Program-made: the position numbers and the translations under genes
Notes under the pieces: model-generated
Seen by the model: the letters and a program-made list of their open reading frames with translations, nothing else
Database searches by the model: none
What the model was told of the DNA's origin: nothing
Shown: piece after piece, positions 8,479-16,604 of the stretch
How positions within the stretch are numbered: the first letter of the stretch is position 1
Layout of the letters: the number at the start of each line of letters is the position of its first letter
NCBI GenBank assembly: GCA_036337295.1
Contig: JAYZEN010000012.1
Span: 620,001 to 684,000 of the forward strand
DNA: 64,000 nucleotides
From: Ketobacter sp036337295
Lineage (GTDB): Bacteria; Pseudomonadota; Gammaproteobacteria; Pseudomonadales; Ketobacteraceae
Direction: 5' to 3'

Positions 8479-9723
8479 TCAGTAACTGTGGGCGCCGTGG
8501 CTGCCCAGGCTCATGGTGTATTGAATTACCCAGAGATCATCGCGGTCTTCGCCCCAATCCCGGTGGTTGTACTGCAAGCGGATGCGGGAGAATTCGCTGG
8601 GGGTGTATTCCAGCATGGCGCTTTGGCGGGTAATGGTTTCATCACTGCCCAGTTCGGTTTCCTCCAGAAACTCTTCCATGTCGATGCCGTTGGCATCGAG
8701 TTCGCTGAATTCGTTGTCCGGGGTGATGGCGTCATAGCGCAGGCTGCTGCTCCATTGCGGGTGGAAGCGATAGACGGCCTGCAGGTAATAGCCGGACTGC
8801 TTGCCGTCGTAATCCGCCTCAAAGTAGTTATCCTCTTCGCTGAAATGGGACAGGGCGGTTTCCTTACGTTGAAAATACTCGGCCTGCAACACCAGTTGCT
8901 GGCGTCGGGGCTGGCCACCGGGAGCCCACTTGAACACTGCATCCACCCCGATGATGTCCACATCGCCATCTTCCATCACCAGTTCAGAGGCGTGCTCTTC
9001 TTCCTCCTCATGGCCATGGGAATGGCCCTCGCCGCTGCGTTCGTTGAAGCGGGTGCTGTAGCCCGAGGCCCCCAGTTGCCAGCTGGCGGTCTGGCCCAGG
9101 TCATTACCCAGTTTGATGAACAGGGCTTTGCCGTCATTGCCGTCGTTTTCACCACCGGGGAAGCTAGCGCCCCGGGTCCACTCGGCGCCGACTTCCAGAA
9201 AAAAGTCAGCCGGTGCCAGCCAGCGGGCCTGCACGCCGTCGTCGTACAGAGTTTTGCCGAACAGCGCGGTATATATGAGCGGAGCGTCGTAGAATGACCA
9301 GGCGTGCTCATGCTGGCTGTTCAGGTAGCCAATGCTCGACAGAAAGCGGCCGAACTTGAGGGTGGCGCCATGGCCCAGTCCCAGGGTTTCCAGATAGGCT
9401 TCCTCCAGCTCTACCTCAGTGCTGCCATCGTGGTCGGCGATCACCAGGCTGGCGCTGCCGTAGAACTGGTCATCCACATTGGCACTGAGGGTCAGTTCGG
9501 AATGGCCCAGGCTGAAGCCCTTGGCGGGCAATTCGGATTCGGGGCCCATTTGAAAACCGGGCAACTCCAGGTCGTCATGGTATTCGGTATAACGGCCGTC
9601 CAGGATCAGGCTGATGGCCGGGTTGAATTCATTGCCGCTGACATAACCGGTTTGCGCCAGGGCGGACGTTGAAACGAAGGTGGTGGCCAGCGCCAAAACG
9701 CGGGCACGAGTCAGTATCATCAT
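8479..9723 (-). CDS. Outer-membrane beta-barrel protein with His-rich loop, metal-uptake associated
   Basis: 414 residues with a signal peptide (ending STSALA) and alternating-residue beta-strand patterns through to the C-terminus, as in porin-like barrels. The segment EGHSHGHEEEEEH at about residues 228-243 is a strong metal-binding loop. There is no TonB box or plug domain, so it is a porin-type rather than a TonB-dependent receptor. It lies 9 bp upstream of the ZnuA-like gene and 47 bp after the small His-rich gene, which places it in metal (probably zinc) passage across the outer membrane. AGGAG precedes the double ATG start. Confidence 0.8.
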   Translation of the reverse strand: MMILTRARVLALATTFVSTSALAQTGYVSGNEFNPAISLILDGRYTEYHDDLELPGFQMGPESELPAKGFSLGHSELTLSANVDDQFYGSASLVIADHDGSTEVELEEAYLETLGLGHGATLKFGRFLSSIGYLNSQHEHAWSFYDAPLIYTALFGKTLYDDGVQARWLAPADFFLEVGAEWTRGASFPGGENDGNDGKALFIKLGNDLGQTASWQLGASGYSTRFNERSGEGHSHGHEEEEEHASELVMEDGDVDIIGVDAVFKWAPGGQPRRQQLVLQAEYFQRKETALSHFSEEDNYFEADYDGKQSGYYLQAVYRFHPQWSSSLRYDAITPDNEFSELDANGIDMEEFLEETELGSDETITRQSAMLEYTPSEFSRIRLQYNHRDWGEDRDDLWVIQYTMSLGSHGAHSY

Positions 9724-9770
9724 GATTAACTCCTGATTGAAAAAGTTCAGTTAGTTGGGAATTGAGTTAA

Positions 9771-10067
9771 TCAGAACCGGGGCGGGCCACGGGCAAGGGG
9801 TGGGAGGTAGGCTGTGCCTGTCCATTGGGTTGGCGCCAGGTCAGCAATAATCTGGGGAGGGAGAGGGGCTGCGGTGGCATCGAACATCGGTGCCAATGCC
9901 GCGGGATTGTGATGGGCCAGTTGCAAGTCGTCGCAGAGTTCGGTGCTGTCATGAAACCAGTGGGTTGCTTCATGGGCGAGCACCTGCATCTGGCTGGCCT
10001 GAAGCCAGCCCAGCAGAAGCAGTAACGGCAGTAAAGAACGTTGGCGGATCAGCTTCTGCAGCAGCAT
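9771..10067 (-). CDS. Small His-rich exported protein of the metal-uptake set
   Basis: 98 residues. A hydrophobic signal segment (LLPLLLLLGWLQASQMQVLA) is followed by HEATHWFHDSTELCDDLQLAHH, which offers five His and one Cys in 22 residues as a plausible metal site. The C-terminal half is Pro-rich. I do not recognise a named family. The start lies 6 bp after the tatC stop (TAA AAGGCT ATG), so translation may be coupled to tatC. Co-directional placement before the barrel, binding protein and permease suggests a periplasmic zinc-handling role; this is inferred. Confidence 0.65.
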   Translation of the reverse strand: MLLQKLIRQRSLLPLLLLLGWLQASQMQVLAHEATHWFHDSTELCDDLQLAHHNPAALAPMFDATAAPLPPQIIADLAPTQWTGTAYLPPLARGPPRF

Positions 10068-10073
10068 AGCCTT

Positions 10074-10892
10074 TTACGGGTCCACCTTCGCGGGCGCCTT
10101 GGTGTCAGAGGCGTCGTCTTCTTCGTCTTCATGTTCTTCGTCCTCATGCCGTGGCTTGCGCTTGATCAGGCGGCCGAACAACAGGCCCAACTCGAACAGC
10201 ATCCACATGGGGATCGCCAGCATGGACTGGGAGAAGGGGTCCGGCGGGGTCAACAGCATGCCGAACACAAAGCAGAACAGGATCACATAGGGGCGCTTGG
10301 CGCTCAAGTCCTTCACGGTGGTGACACCGGAGAGGATCAGGATCATGGTGGCGATCGGAATCTCAAAAGCCAGGCCAAAGGCGAAGAACAATTTAAGCGC
10401 GATGGACAGGTACTGGGCGATATCCGGTGTCACTGTGACGTTTTCGGGGCTGGCCATGACGAAGAAATTCATGATCAGGGGGAAAATCACGAAATGGGCA
10501 AAGGCTATGCCCGCGTAGAACAGCAGCACGCTCAGCACCAGCAGCGGCAGGGCATAACGGCGCTCATGGGCGTACAGGCCGGGGGCGATGAACCGCCATA
10601 CCTGACCCAGCACCACCGGCATGGCCAGGAAAAACGCCACCACCAGGGTCAGCTTGAAGGGCGCGAAAAAGGTGGAAGTGACATCGGTGGCAATCATGGT
10701 GGTGCCTTCCGGCAATTGATCCCGGATGGGCTTGGCCACCAGTTCATAGATGTCGTTGGCGAAGTAAATCAGGCACAGGAATACCACCAGGATCGCCAGC
10801 AGGGACTTCATGAGGCGATCGCGCAACTCGACCAGATGGCCGATCAGCGTCAGATTGGATTCCGGGGCTGCGGACGGCTGCTCTTTTTTCAT
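10074..10892 (-). CDS. tatC: Sec-independent protein translocase TatC
   Basis: 272 residues with six membrane segments. The N-terminal LIGHLVELRDRLMKS and the periplasmic/cytoplasmic loops (FRFIAPGLYAHERRYALP, FGLAFEIPIA) are TatC signatures. It recognises twin-arginine signal peptides and forms the core of the Tat translocon with TatA and TatB. The C-terminal tail is unusually acidic and charged (RHEDEEHEDEEDDASD). Its ATG overlaps the tatB stop. Confidence 0.97.
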   Translation of the reverse strand: MKKEQPSAAPESNLTLIGHLVELRDRLMKSLLAILVVFLCLIYFANDIYELVAKPIRDQLPEGTTMIATDVTSTFFAPFKLTLVVAFFLAMPVVLGQVWRFIAPGLYAHERRYALPLLVLSVLLFYAGIAFAHFVIFPLIMNFFVMASPENVTVTPDIAQYLSIALKLFFAFGLAFEIPIATMILILSGVTTVKDLSAKRPYVILFCFVFGMLLTPPDPFSQSMLAIPMWMLFELGLLFGRLIKRKPRHEDEEHEDEEDDASDTKAPAKVDP

Positions 10893-11356
10893 GCTTTGGG
10901 GGATTCTTGTTTGGGTGCCACGTCCGGTGCAGGTTCGTCGCCAGAGTTCAGCTCGGCGCTGGGCTCGGGCTCCGGTATGGGCTCAGCTTCGTTTTCCGGT
11001 GCGGTCGGGTTGTGACGGGTGTCCGGGTCGTCATCCGCGGTGCCCGCCAGGTTGCCGCCGATCTGGTTGCCTGGCTGCCAGGGTGACGGTGTACCTTCCA
11101 CCTGCTGCTTCAGTTCCTGCAGGGATTTCTGGGCTTCGTCCAGACCGGACTCATCCAGTTGCTGTTTGATGCGTTGCTGCATCTCGTGCATGTTGACTTC
11201 GCGCTCGAATTCCTCCCGCACACTGGACACCGCCCGGCGGATTTTCCCGATGTAGGCGGTGGTCATGCGCACAGCATGGGGCAGGCGTTCCGGGCCCAAC
11301 ACCAACAGGCCCACCACGCCCAGCAGGACCAGCTCAAAAAAGCCAATATCGAACAT
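10889..11356 (-). CDS. tatB: Sec-independent protein translocase TatB
   Basis: 155 residues. The N-terminal helix MFDIGFFELVLLGVVGLLVLG is followed by PERLPHAVRMTTAYIGKIRR, the TatB hinge and amphipathic helix. The long C-terminal region is acidic and Pro-rich, as usual in TatB. It sits with TatC in the signal-peptide receptor complex. It begins 17 bp after the tatA stop and overlaps tatC. Confidence 0.95.
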   Translation of the reverse strand: MFDIGFFELVLLGVVGLLVLGPERLPHAVRMTTAYIGKIRRAVSSVREEFEREVNMHEMQQRIKQQLDESGLDEAQKSLQELKQQVEGTPSPWQPGNQIGGNLAGTADDDPDTRHNPTAPENEAEPIPEPEPSAELNSGDEPAPDVAPKQESPKA

Positions 11357-11373
11357 GAAGCTTCCTCAGTCGA

Positions 11374-11610
11374 TCAGGCCTGGTCTTTTTTCTTTTCGGC
11401 AGTGGCGTCGATGACGTCACCCTGTTGTTTGGTTTCAGCCAGTTTCGCCTGCTCTTCTTTTTTCTCTTCGTCGCTCATGGCTTTCTTGAAGCCCTTGATG
11501 GCGCCGCCCAGGTCGCCGCCCAGGTTACGCAGGCGCTTGGTACCGAAGATCAACAGAATGATCGCCAGTACAATTAACAGTTGCCAAATTCCGATTCCGC
11601 CAAAACCCAT
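11374..11610 (-). CDS. tatA: Sec-independent protein translocase TatA
   Basis: 78 residues from ATG 11610. The frame is open further upstream, but only this start gives the canonical MGFGGIGIWQLLIVLAIILL. The TM helix is followed by FGTKRLRNLGGDLGGAIKGFKK, the TatA amphipathic helix, and a charged tail. It forms the pore-like oligomers of the Tat system. First of three tat genes on the minus strand, following hisE with a 16-bp gap. Confidence 0.96.
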   Translation of the reverse strand: MGFGGIGIWQLLIVLAIILLIFGTKRLRNLGGDLGGAIKGFKKAMSDEEKKEEQAKLAETKQQGDVIDATAEKKKDQA

Positions 11611-11626
11611 GGGGTTACTCCCGTTT

Positions 11627-11956
11627 CTATTTGTTTCGGTTCGCTTTCTCTGCCAGTCCTGACAGATCAAAGCGACGTTCCAGTTCGCGCAACACATCCG
11701 CCGAGGACAAATCCAGCTTGTGCAACATCACCAAGGTATGGAACCAGAGGTCTGCAGTTTCATAGACGACGTCCTGATACTGCTTGCTGTGTTCAGCGTC
11801 TTTGGCCGCCAGCAGGGTTTCGGTGGCTTCCTCGCCCACCTTCTCCAGGATCTTGTTGAGACCCTTCTGATAAAGGCTGGCCACGTAGGAGCTGTCCGCC
11901 TGTGCCTGCTTGCGTTCGGTGAGCACTTTGTCCAGTGCGGCTAATGTGTCATTCAT
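11627..11956 (-). CDS. hisE: Phosphoribosyl-ATP pyrophosphatase
   Basis: 109 residues, the length of stand-alone HisE. The MazG-like motif KVGEEATETLLAA and the helix YETADLWFHTLVMLH hold the Glu/Asp cluster that binds Mg2+. It removes pyrophosphate from phosphoribosyl-ATP, step 2 of histidine synthesis. In Pseudomonas hisI lies directly upstream (ubiB-hisI-hisE-tat). Here only 63 bp separate hisE from ubiB, so hisI is missing from this locus. Confidence 0.95.
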   Translation of the reverse strand: MNDTLAALDKVLTERKQAQADSSYVASLYQKGLNKILEKVGEEATETLLAAKDAEHSKQYQDVVYETADLWFHTLVMLHKLDLSSADVLRELERRFDLSGLAEKANRNK

Positions 11957-12019
11957 ATAACATTATATGAGAACAATATTACAAGCATGTAATTTGTTCT
12001 GCTTTCCGGTTAAAAATCA

Positions 12020-13675
12020 TCAATCTTGTGACTGGCCCCGCAGCCGGGTCAACAGCAGTGCGCTGCCGATGCCGCCGCTGATCCAGGCACCCAGGGGAAT
12101 CTGCTGCCAGTCCGGTAACAGATCCGGGTTCAGGCCCCAGCAGAGGCCAAAGCCTAATCCGATCAGTCCCAGCAGGGTAATGATGCGGTCCCGCCGCAGG
12201 CGCCCCAGGTGGCGTTCTTCCACCTGTTGCAGCAATTTCTGCTGGTTCTCGCTCAGTTTACGCATTTCCTGCAGTGCATCCCATGCCAATTTGGGCAAAT
12301 GGGGGATTTGTTCGATGAGGGCGGGGGCATTGCGTTTCACTGTCTGCATGATGGCCGAGGGCCCGATCTGGTCGCGAATCCATTGTTCCAGCAGCGGCCG
12401 GCCGATGGCCCAGATGTCCAACTCCGGATACAGCTGGCGGCCGAGGCCCTCCACGTGGATCAGGGTTTTTTCCAGCAGCATGAACTGGGGCAGGGCCTGC
12501 ATCTCAAAGCGGCGGGCGGTCTGGAACAGGCGGATCAACACCGGGCCGAACTCGATTTCGTGCAGGGGGCGCTCCAGCACCGGCTCCAGCACCGTGCGCA
12601 GGGCGTTCTGGAATTCATGGATTTTAGTGTGCTTGGGCACCCAGCCGGCTTCCACCAGCAGGATGGCGATCTGTTCGTAATCCTTGTCCAGCAGCGCCAT
12701 CAGCTGCCGGGCCAGCAGGAACCGCTCCTCTTTATTGAGGGTGCCGACGATGGCGTTGTCCAGGGACAGGTACTGGGGATTCTGCGGGTCCGCCAGATTC
12801 ACCATGACGTTGCCAGGGTGCATGTCCGCATGGAAGAAATTATCCCGGAACACCTGGGTGAAGAAGATTTCCACCCCCATTTCGGACAGGTACTCCAGTT
12901 TTACCCCTGCTTTCAGCATGGTCTCGGTGTCGGATACCGGCACGCCATAGACCCGCTCCATGGTCAGCACCTTGCTGGTGCTTAAATTCCAATGAATATC
13001 AGGCACATAGAGCAGGGGGGAATCATTGAAGTTGCGGCGGAACTGGGCCGAGTTGGCGGCCTCCTGGCCCAGGTCCAGTTCCCCCAGCAGGATATGGCGA
13101 TAGTCTTTCACCACCTGCACCGGGTGGAAACGGCGGGTTTCCGGCACCAGTTTCTCCAGCCAGCGGGCGCCGGTGAGCAGCAGGGCCAGGTCCCGCTCCA
13201 CCAGTTTTTCCAGGCCAGGGCGGATCACTTTGACCACGATTTCGCGGCCGTCTTTCAAGGTGCCGGCGTGCACCTGCGCCACCGAGGCGGAGGCCAGGGG
13301 CTTGCGCTCCAGGGAGCCAAACAGATCGTTGATGGAGCCCTTCAGTTCCTGCTCAATGATGTCGAACGCCGCCTGCTCGCCGAAGGGGGGCACGTTATCC
13401 TGCAGGTTGGAGAGATCCGCAATGGCCTCTGCCGGCAGCAGGTCATGGCGGGTGGACAGCAGTTGGCCGAACTTGATGAACACCGGCCCCAGCTGCTCCA
13501 TGGCCAGGCGGGCCCGGCTCCAGGGGTGGTTGGTGGTGGCGGCGCCCCAGGCCGCCGGGTGCAGGCGGATCAGCCATTTCAATGGGCCGGTGGCGGCGTG
13601 GTCCGGCAGCAGCTCATCCAGGCGATAACGGGCCAGCAGGGTGAAGATGGTGAACAGTCGGGCTAGGCGTCTCAA
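12020..13675 (-). CDS. ubiB: UbiB, atypical kinase/ATPase of ubiquinone biosynthesis
   Basis: 551 residues. The N-terminal helix is followed by the UbiB KxGQ motif (FIKFGQLLSTRHDLLP, Lys68 and Gln71). The Ala-rich nucleotide loop is SASVAQVHAG and the DHADMHPGN-type catalytic segment reads FFHADMHPGNVMV. Two C-terminal membrane helices (LLGLIGLGFGLCWGL and IGSALLLTRL) anchor it, as in known UbiB. It is needed for aerobic coenzyme Q synthesis, possibly by handling lipid intermediates. Its ATG overlaps the ubiJ stop. Confidence 0.95.
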   Translation of the reverse strand: MRRLARLFTIFTLLARYRLDELLPDHAATGPLKWLIRLHPAAWGAATTNHPWSRARLAMEQLGPVFIKFGQLLSTRHDLLPAEAIADLSNLQDNVPPFGEQAAFDIIEQELKGSINDLFGSLERKPLASASVAQVHAGTLKDGREIVVKVIRPGLEKLVERDLALLLTGARWLEKLVPETRRFHPVQVVKDYRHILLGELDLGQEAANSAQFRRNFNDSPLLYVPDIHWNLSTSKVLTMERVYGVPVSDTETMLKAGVKLEYLSEMGVEIFFTQVFRDNFFHADMHPGNVMVNLADPQNPQYLSLDNAIVGTLNKEERFLLARQLMALLDKDYEQIAILLVEAGWVPKHTKIHEFQNALRTVLEPVLERPLHEIEFGPVLIRLFQTARRFEMQALPQFMLLEKTLIHVEGLGRQLYPELDIWAIGRPLLEQWIRDQIGPSAIMQTVKRNAPALIEQIPHLPKLAWDALQEMRKLSENQQKLLQQVEERHLGRLRRDRIITLLGLIGLGFGLCWGLNPDLLPDWQQIPLGAWISGGIGSALLLTRLRGQSQD

Positions 13676-14343
13676 GGCGTAGGCTCGTTTTCATCAGAAG
13701 GTGGATTCAGGCTGTTCTGCAGCCGTTGCAGCCGTTGCAGGCGGGCCTGCAGGCGGTCGGTGTCCTCCCGCAGGTCCTCCACATCGCTTTGGAAGCGCTG
13801 GAATTTGCGCGGGGTCAGCACCCATTCCCGCTCTTCGGCGATCAGGTGCCGGGATTGCTGCAGCATGGTCTTGGCGGCACCCCGCAGCCAGCTGAACCCC
13901 ACCTTCGCCACTTCTGCCACCTGGTGGGCGGCCACATCACCAATCAGGTCCCCCAGGGCGCTTTCCAGATCCAGGTCCAGATCCCGGATGACCTGCAAGA
14001 ACTGCTGGGCCAGCTGTTGGTCCCCTTCCAGTTCAATGCCCAGCCGCATCAGGTCAGCGGGGGTGGCATCCTCGCTGCCAATCTGGCGCAGCAGGGCCAC
14101 GGCGGGCCCGCGGATGGTGACGTCGGGTTCATGATCCCAGTGATTCTGGAAGCTGAGGCGGCGTTTACCCACTTCCATCAGCAGGTTGAAGTCCGGGCGC
14201 TGCAGTTCGATGCCCAGGGATTTACCTTTCAGCTTGGTGAGCTGCAGGCGGGTCACCGGTGCGTAGTACAGGGCTCGATTGGCGGCCCGCTCCAGTTGCT
14301 CGGTGAGGAAAATCGGAATCAGGGACTGACGCTGCGGGTCCAT
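13672..14343 (-). CDS. ubiJ: Ubiquinone biosynthesis accessory factor UbiJ (SCP2 domain)
   Basis: 223 residues. The N-terminal SCP2-like lipid-binding domain includes DVTIRGPAVALLRQI. The C-terminus ends in a coiled coil (DVEDLREDTDRLQARLQRLQRLQNS). Position between ubiE and ubiB and overall layout match UbiJ, a scaffold that helps the later steps of coenzyme Q synthesis. It begins 13 bp after ubiE. Confidence 0.9.
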   Translation of the reverse strand: MDPQRQSLIPIFLTEQLERAANRALYYAPVTRLQLTKLKGKSLGIELQRPDFNLLMEVGKRRLSFQNHWDHEPDVTIRGPAVALLRQIGSEDATPADLMRLGIELEGDQQLAQQFLQVIRDLDLDLESALGDLIGDVAAHQVAEVAKVGFSWLRGAAKTMLQQSRHLIAEEREWVLTPRKFQRFQSDVEDLREDTDRLQARLQRLQRLQNSLNPPSDENEPTP

Positions 14344-14356
14344 TAGTGCATGCCCA

Positions 14357-15106
14357 TCAGTACTTGAAGCCCCGGTGCAGGGCCACCACGCCTCCGGTGA
14401 GGTTGTGGTAATCCACCCGGTCCAGGCCGGCTTTGCGCATCATGTGTTTCAGGGTCTTCTGATCCGGGTGCATGCGGATGGACTCGGCCAGGTAGCGGTA
14501 GCTGTCGGGATCATTGGCCACCAGCTTGCCCATCATCGGCAGAATGCTGAAGGAATAGCGGTCGTAGACTTTTTCAAAGGTGGGGTTGGTGGGCTTGGAA
14601 AACTCCAGCACCAGCAGCCGGCCACCGGGCTTCAGCACCCGGGTCATGGACTCCAGGGCCTTTTGTTTGTCAGTGACGTTGCGCAATCCGAAGGCGATGG
14701 TGATGCAGTCGAAGGTGTTGTCGGCGAAGGGCAGGCACTCGGCATTGGCCTGCACATATTCGATATTGCCCGCGTAGCCGTGGTCCAGCAGTTTGTCCCG
14801 CCCTACGTTGAGCATGGAGGAATTGATGTCCGACAGCACCACCTTGCCTTCATCCCCCACGATACGGGAAAACTTCATGGTGAGGTCGCCGGTGCCGCCA
14901 GCCAGGTCCAGGATGGTATGCCCCGGGCGGGCGCCGCTCATTTCGATGGTAAAGCGTTTCCACAGGCGGTGGATGCCCATGGACATCAGGTCGTTCATGA
15001 TGTCGTACTTGGCGGCAACGGAGTGGAACACTTCGCCTACGTACTTTTGTTTATGCTCGACCGGGACGTTTTTATAGCCGAAATGAGTGGTTTTTTCGTT
15101 GGACAT
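14357..15106 (-). CDS. ubiE: Ubiquinone/menaquinone C-methyltransferase UbiE
   Basis: 249 residues. The SAM-binding motif ILDLAGGTGDLT, the UbiE signature NDLMSMGIHRLWKRF and DCITIAFGLRNVTDKQKAL are all present. It methylates the benzoquinol ring C2 during coenzyme Q synthesis. GGAGG lies 6 nt before ATG 15106. It is the first gene of a minus-strand run ubiE-ubiJ-ubiB-hisE-tatABC, divergent from a second UbiB-like gene. Confidence 0.97.
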   Translation of the reverse strand: MSNEKTTHFGYKNVPVEHKQKYVGEVFHSVAAKYDIMNDLMSMGIHRLWKRFTIEMSGARPGHTILDLAGGTGDLTMKFSRIVGDEGKVVLSDINSSMLNVGRDKLLDHGYAGNIEYVQANAECLPFADNTFDCITIAFGLRNVTDKQKALESMTRVLKPGGRLLVLEFSKPTNPTFEKVYDRYSFSILPMMGKLVANDPDSYRYLAESIRMHPDQKTLKHMMRKAGLDRVDYHNLTGGVVALHRGFKY

Positions 15107-15173
15107 CAGGGGCCTCCAAGTGCGGAGGCTATCTTCGCGGATTAGGCCGCCGGAAGCAAGACCGGCCGGGCTC

Positions 15174-15206
15174 CCTCCCGGGCCGCTGCAGCAGGGGCCC
15201 GGGAGG
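15174..15206. repeat. GC-rich perfect inverted repeat in the ubiE/aarF divergent promoter region
   Basis: CCTCCCGGGCC and GGCCCGGGAGG form 11-bp perfect arms around an 11-nt loop that itself contains GCTGCAGC. It lies between divergent promoters. There is no U-tract on either strand, so it is not a good intrinsic terminator. Its role is unknown. Confidence 0.6.
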
Positions 15207-15359
15207 ATCAGGCTGTGATAGCAAGCCGTGATATGAAGTCACCCTTCACAAACGGTGACCTTTAGGCCATGGAAAATTACAGTACAATGGGTATATTCGA
15301 GGGCTATCATCGACCCATGATTTTGGGCAAGACAATCAGAATAACAATGAGTTGGCACC

Positions 15360-16604
15360 ATGTTGAGCGACCTATTTGATACTGTGAATTCGGTGGTGAC
15401 CGGTGGGGAAAGATACCTCAGCGCGACCCGGGTCGGGTTTGAGATTGAGCAGTCCTACCGGGCTTATCGCAACCGCTCCGCGGAGCTGTCGCCGCTGGAG
15501 CAGCGTAAATTACTGGCACAGACCCACTACAAAGGGGCCCGCAAGCTGACTCAGCTGTTCCATGATAACGGCGCCATTTGGGTCAAGTTCGGCCAGTTCC
15601 TCAGCTCCCGCTCCGATATCCTGCCCATGCAGTATGTGGCGGAGCTGGGCAAGCTGCAGGATGACGCCAAACCGGTGTCGTTCCGGCGCATCGAGGAGGT
15701 GCTGGCGCGGGAGTGGGGTTCGGACTGGCGCGACCGCTTTGCCCGTTTTGATGAGAAAGCCGTGGCCGCCGCCTCGGTGGCCCAGGTGCACAAAGCCGTG
15801 CTGACGAGCGGGGAAACCGTGGCGGTGAAAGTGCAGCTGCCCCATGCCCGCAAACTGTTCCGCCAGGATTCCATGGTGTTCAAAGCCCTGGGCACCTTCG
15901 GCGCGCCCCTGATCAGCCAGTTTGACCTCAAGCAGGTGACCGAACAGATCATTACCATGACCATGCAGGAGCTGGATTTTCTGGCGGAAGAGGCCAATCT
16001 GCGAAAATTCTCAGCCTTGCCCCACGCCAACCTGATCTATGTGCCGAGGATGCATGAGCAACTCAGCACCAGTCGGGTGTTGGTGACGGAGTGGATCGAG
16101 GGAACCCGCCTGACGGATTACCTGAACCAGAATCCGGCCCGGGCAGAAGCGCTGCTGCGGGAATTATTGAGTTGCTACGTGCAGCAGATCACCCATTTCG
16201 GTTGTTATCACGCCGACCCCCATCCGGGTAATTTTCTGGTGATGGCAGATGGCCGGGTGGCGGTGCTGGATTATGGCGCCATCGGTGAGCTGACGCCGGA
16301 GGAGACCCAGCATTATGCGGTGTTGCTGCAGGTGTTGTTTGGCCGCATTCATACCGATCAGCCCCTGGGTGAGTTGTTCCGCAAGGCCGGGTTTGTGGCC
16401 CGTAACCAGGCGGTGTTTGAGGAGGTGGCCGAACTGGTGCTGAAGGAGAACCTGCGCCGTCATGAGGCCACAGATGTCTTGAAGGTGGCGCTGGATAAAA
16501 TGCGCGATCTGAAAGTGCAGATCCCGGATTCCTTTGTGACGGTGGCCCGGGTGGTGTTGACCTTCGGCGGCCTGCTGAAAACCTATAAGGTGGTGGTGGA
16601 CTAA
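15360..16604 (+). CDS. AarF/UbiB-family atypical kinase (second paralog)
   Basis: 414 residues. The KxGQ motif (WVKFGQFLSSRSDILP, Lys76 and Gln79), the Ala-rich loop (AAASVAQVHKAV) and CYHADPHPGNFLV define the ABC1/ADCK/UbiB fold. Unlike ubiB in the same window it has no C-terminal membrane helices, so it is a soluble or peripheral paralog. ABC1 proteins act on isoprenoid-lipid metabolism; the substrate here is unknown. Divergent orientation to the ubi operon suggests a linked quinone or lipid role. Its stop overlaps that of the convergent acyltransferase gene. Confidence 0.88.
   Translation: MLSDLFDTVNSVVTGGERYLSATRVGFEIEQSYRAYRNRSAELSPLEQRKLLAQTHYKGARKLTQLFHDNGAIWVKFGQFLSSRSDILPMQYVAELGKLQDDAKPVSFRRIEEVLAREWGSDWRDRFARFDEKAVAAASVAQVHKAVLTSGETVAVKVQLPHARKLFRQDSMVFKALGTFGAPLISQFDLKQVTEQIITMTMQELDFLAEEANLRKFSALPHANLIYVPRMHEQLSTSRVLVTEWIEGTRLTDYLNQNPARAEALLRELLSCYVQQITHFGCYHADPHPGNFLVMADGRVAVLDYGAIGELTPEETQHYAVLLQVLFGRIHTDQPLGELFRKAGFVARNQAVFEEVAELVLKENLRRHEATDVLKVALDKMRDLKVQIPDSFVTVARVVLTFGGLLKTYKVVVD

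Noticed and set aside
10041..11015. A 324-codon open frame opposite tatC/tatB
   Set aside because: Antisense of clear tat genes, with low-complexity HQ-rich sequence.
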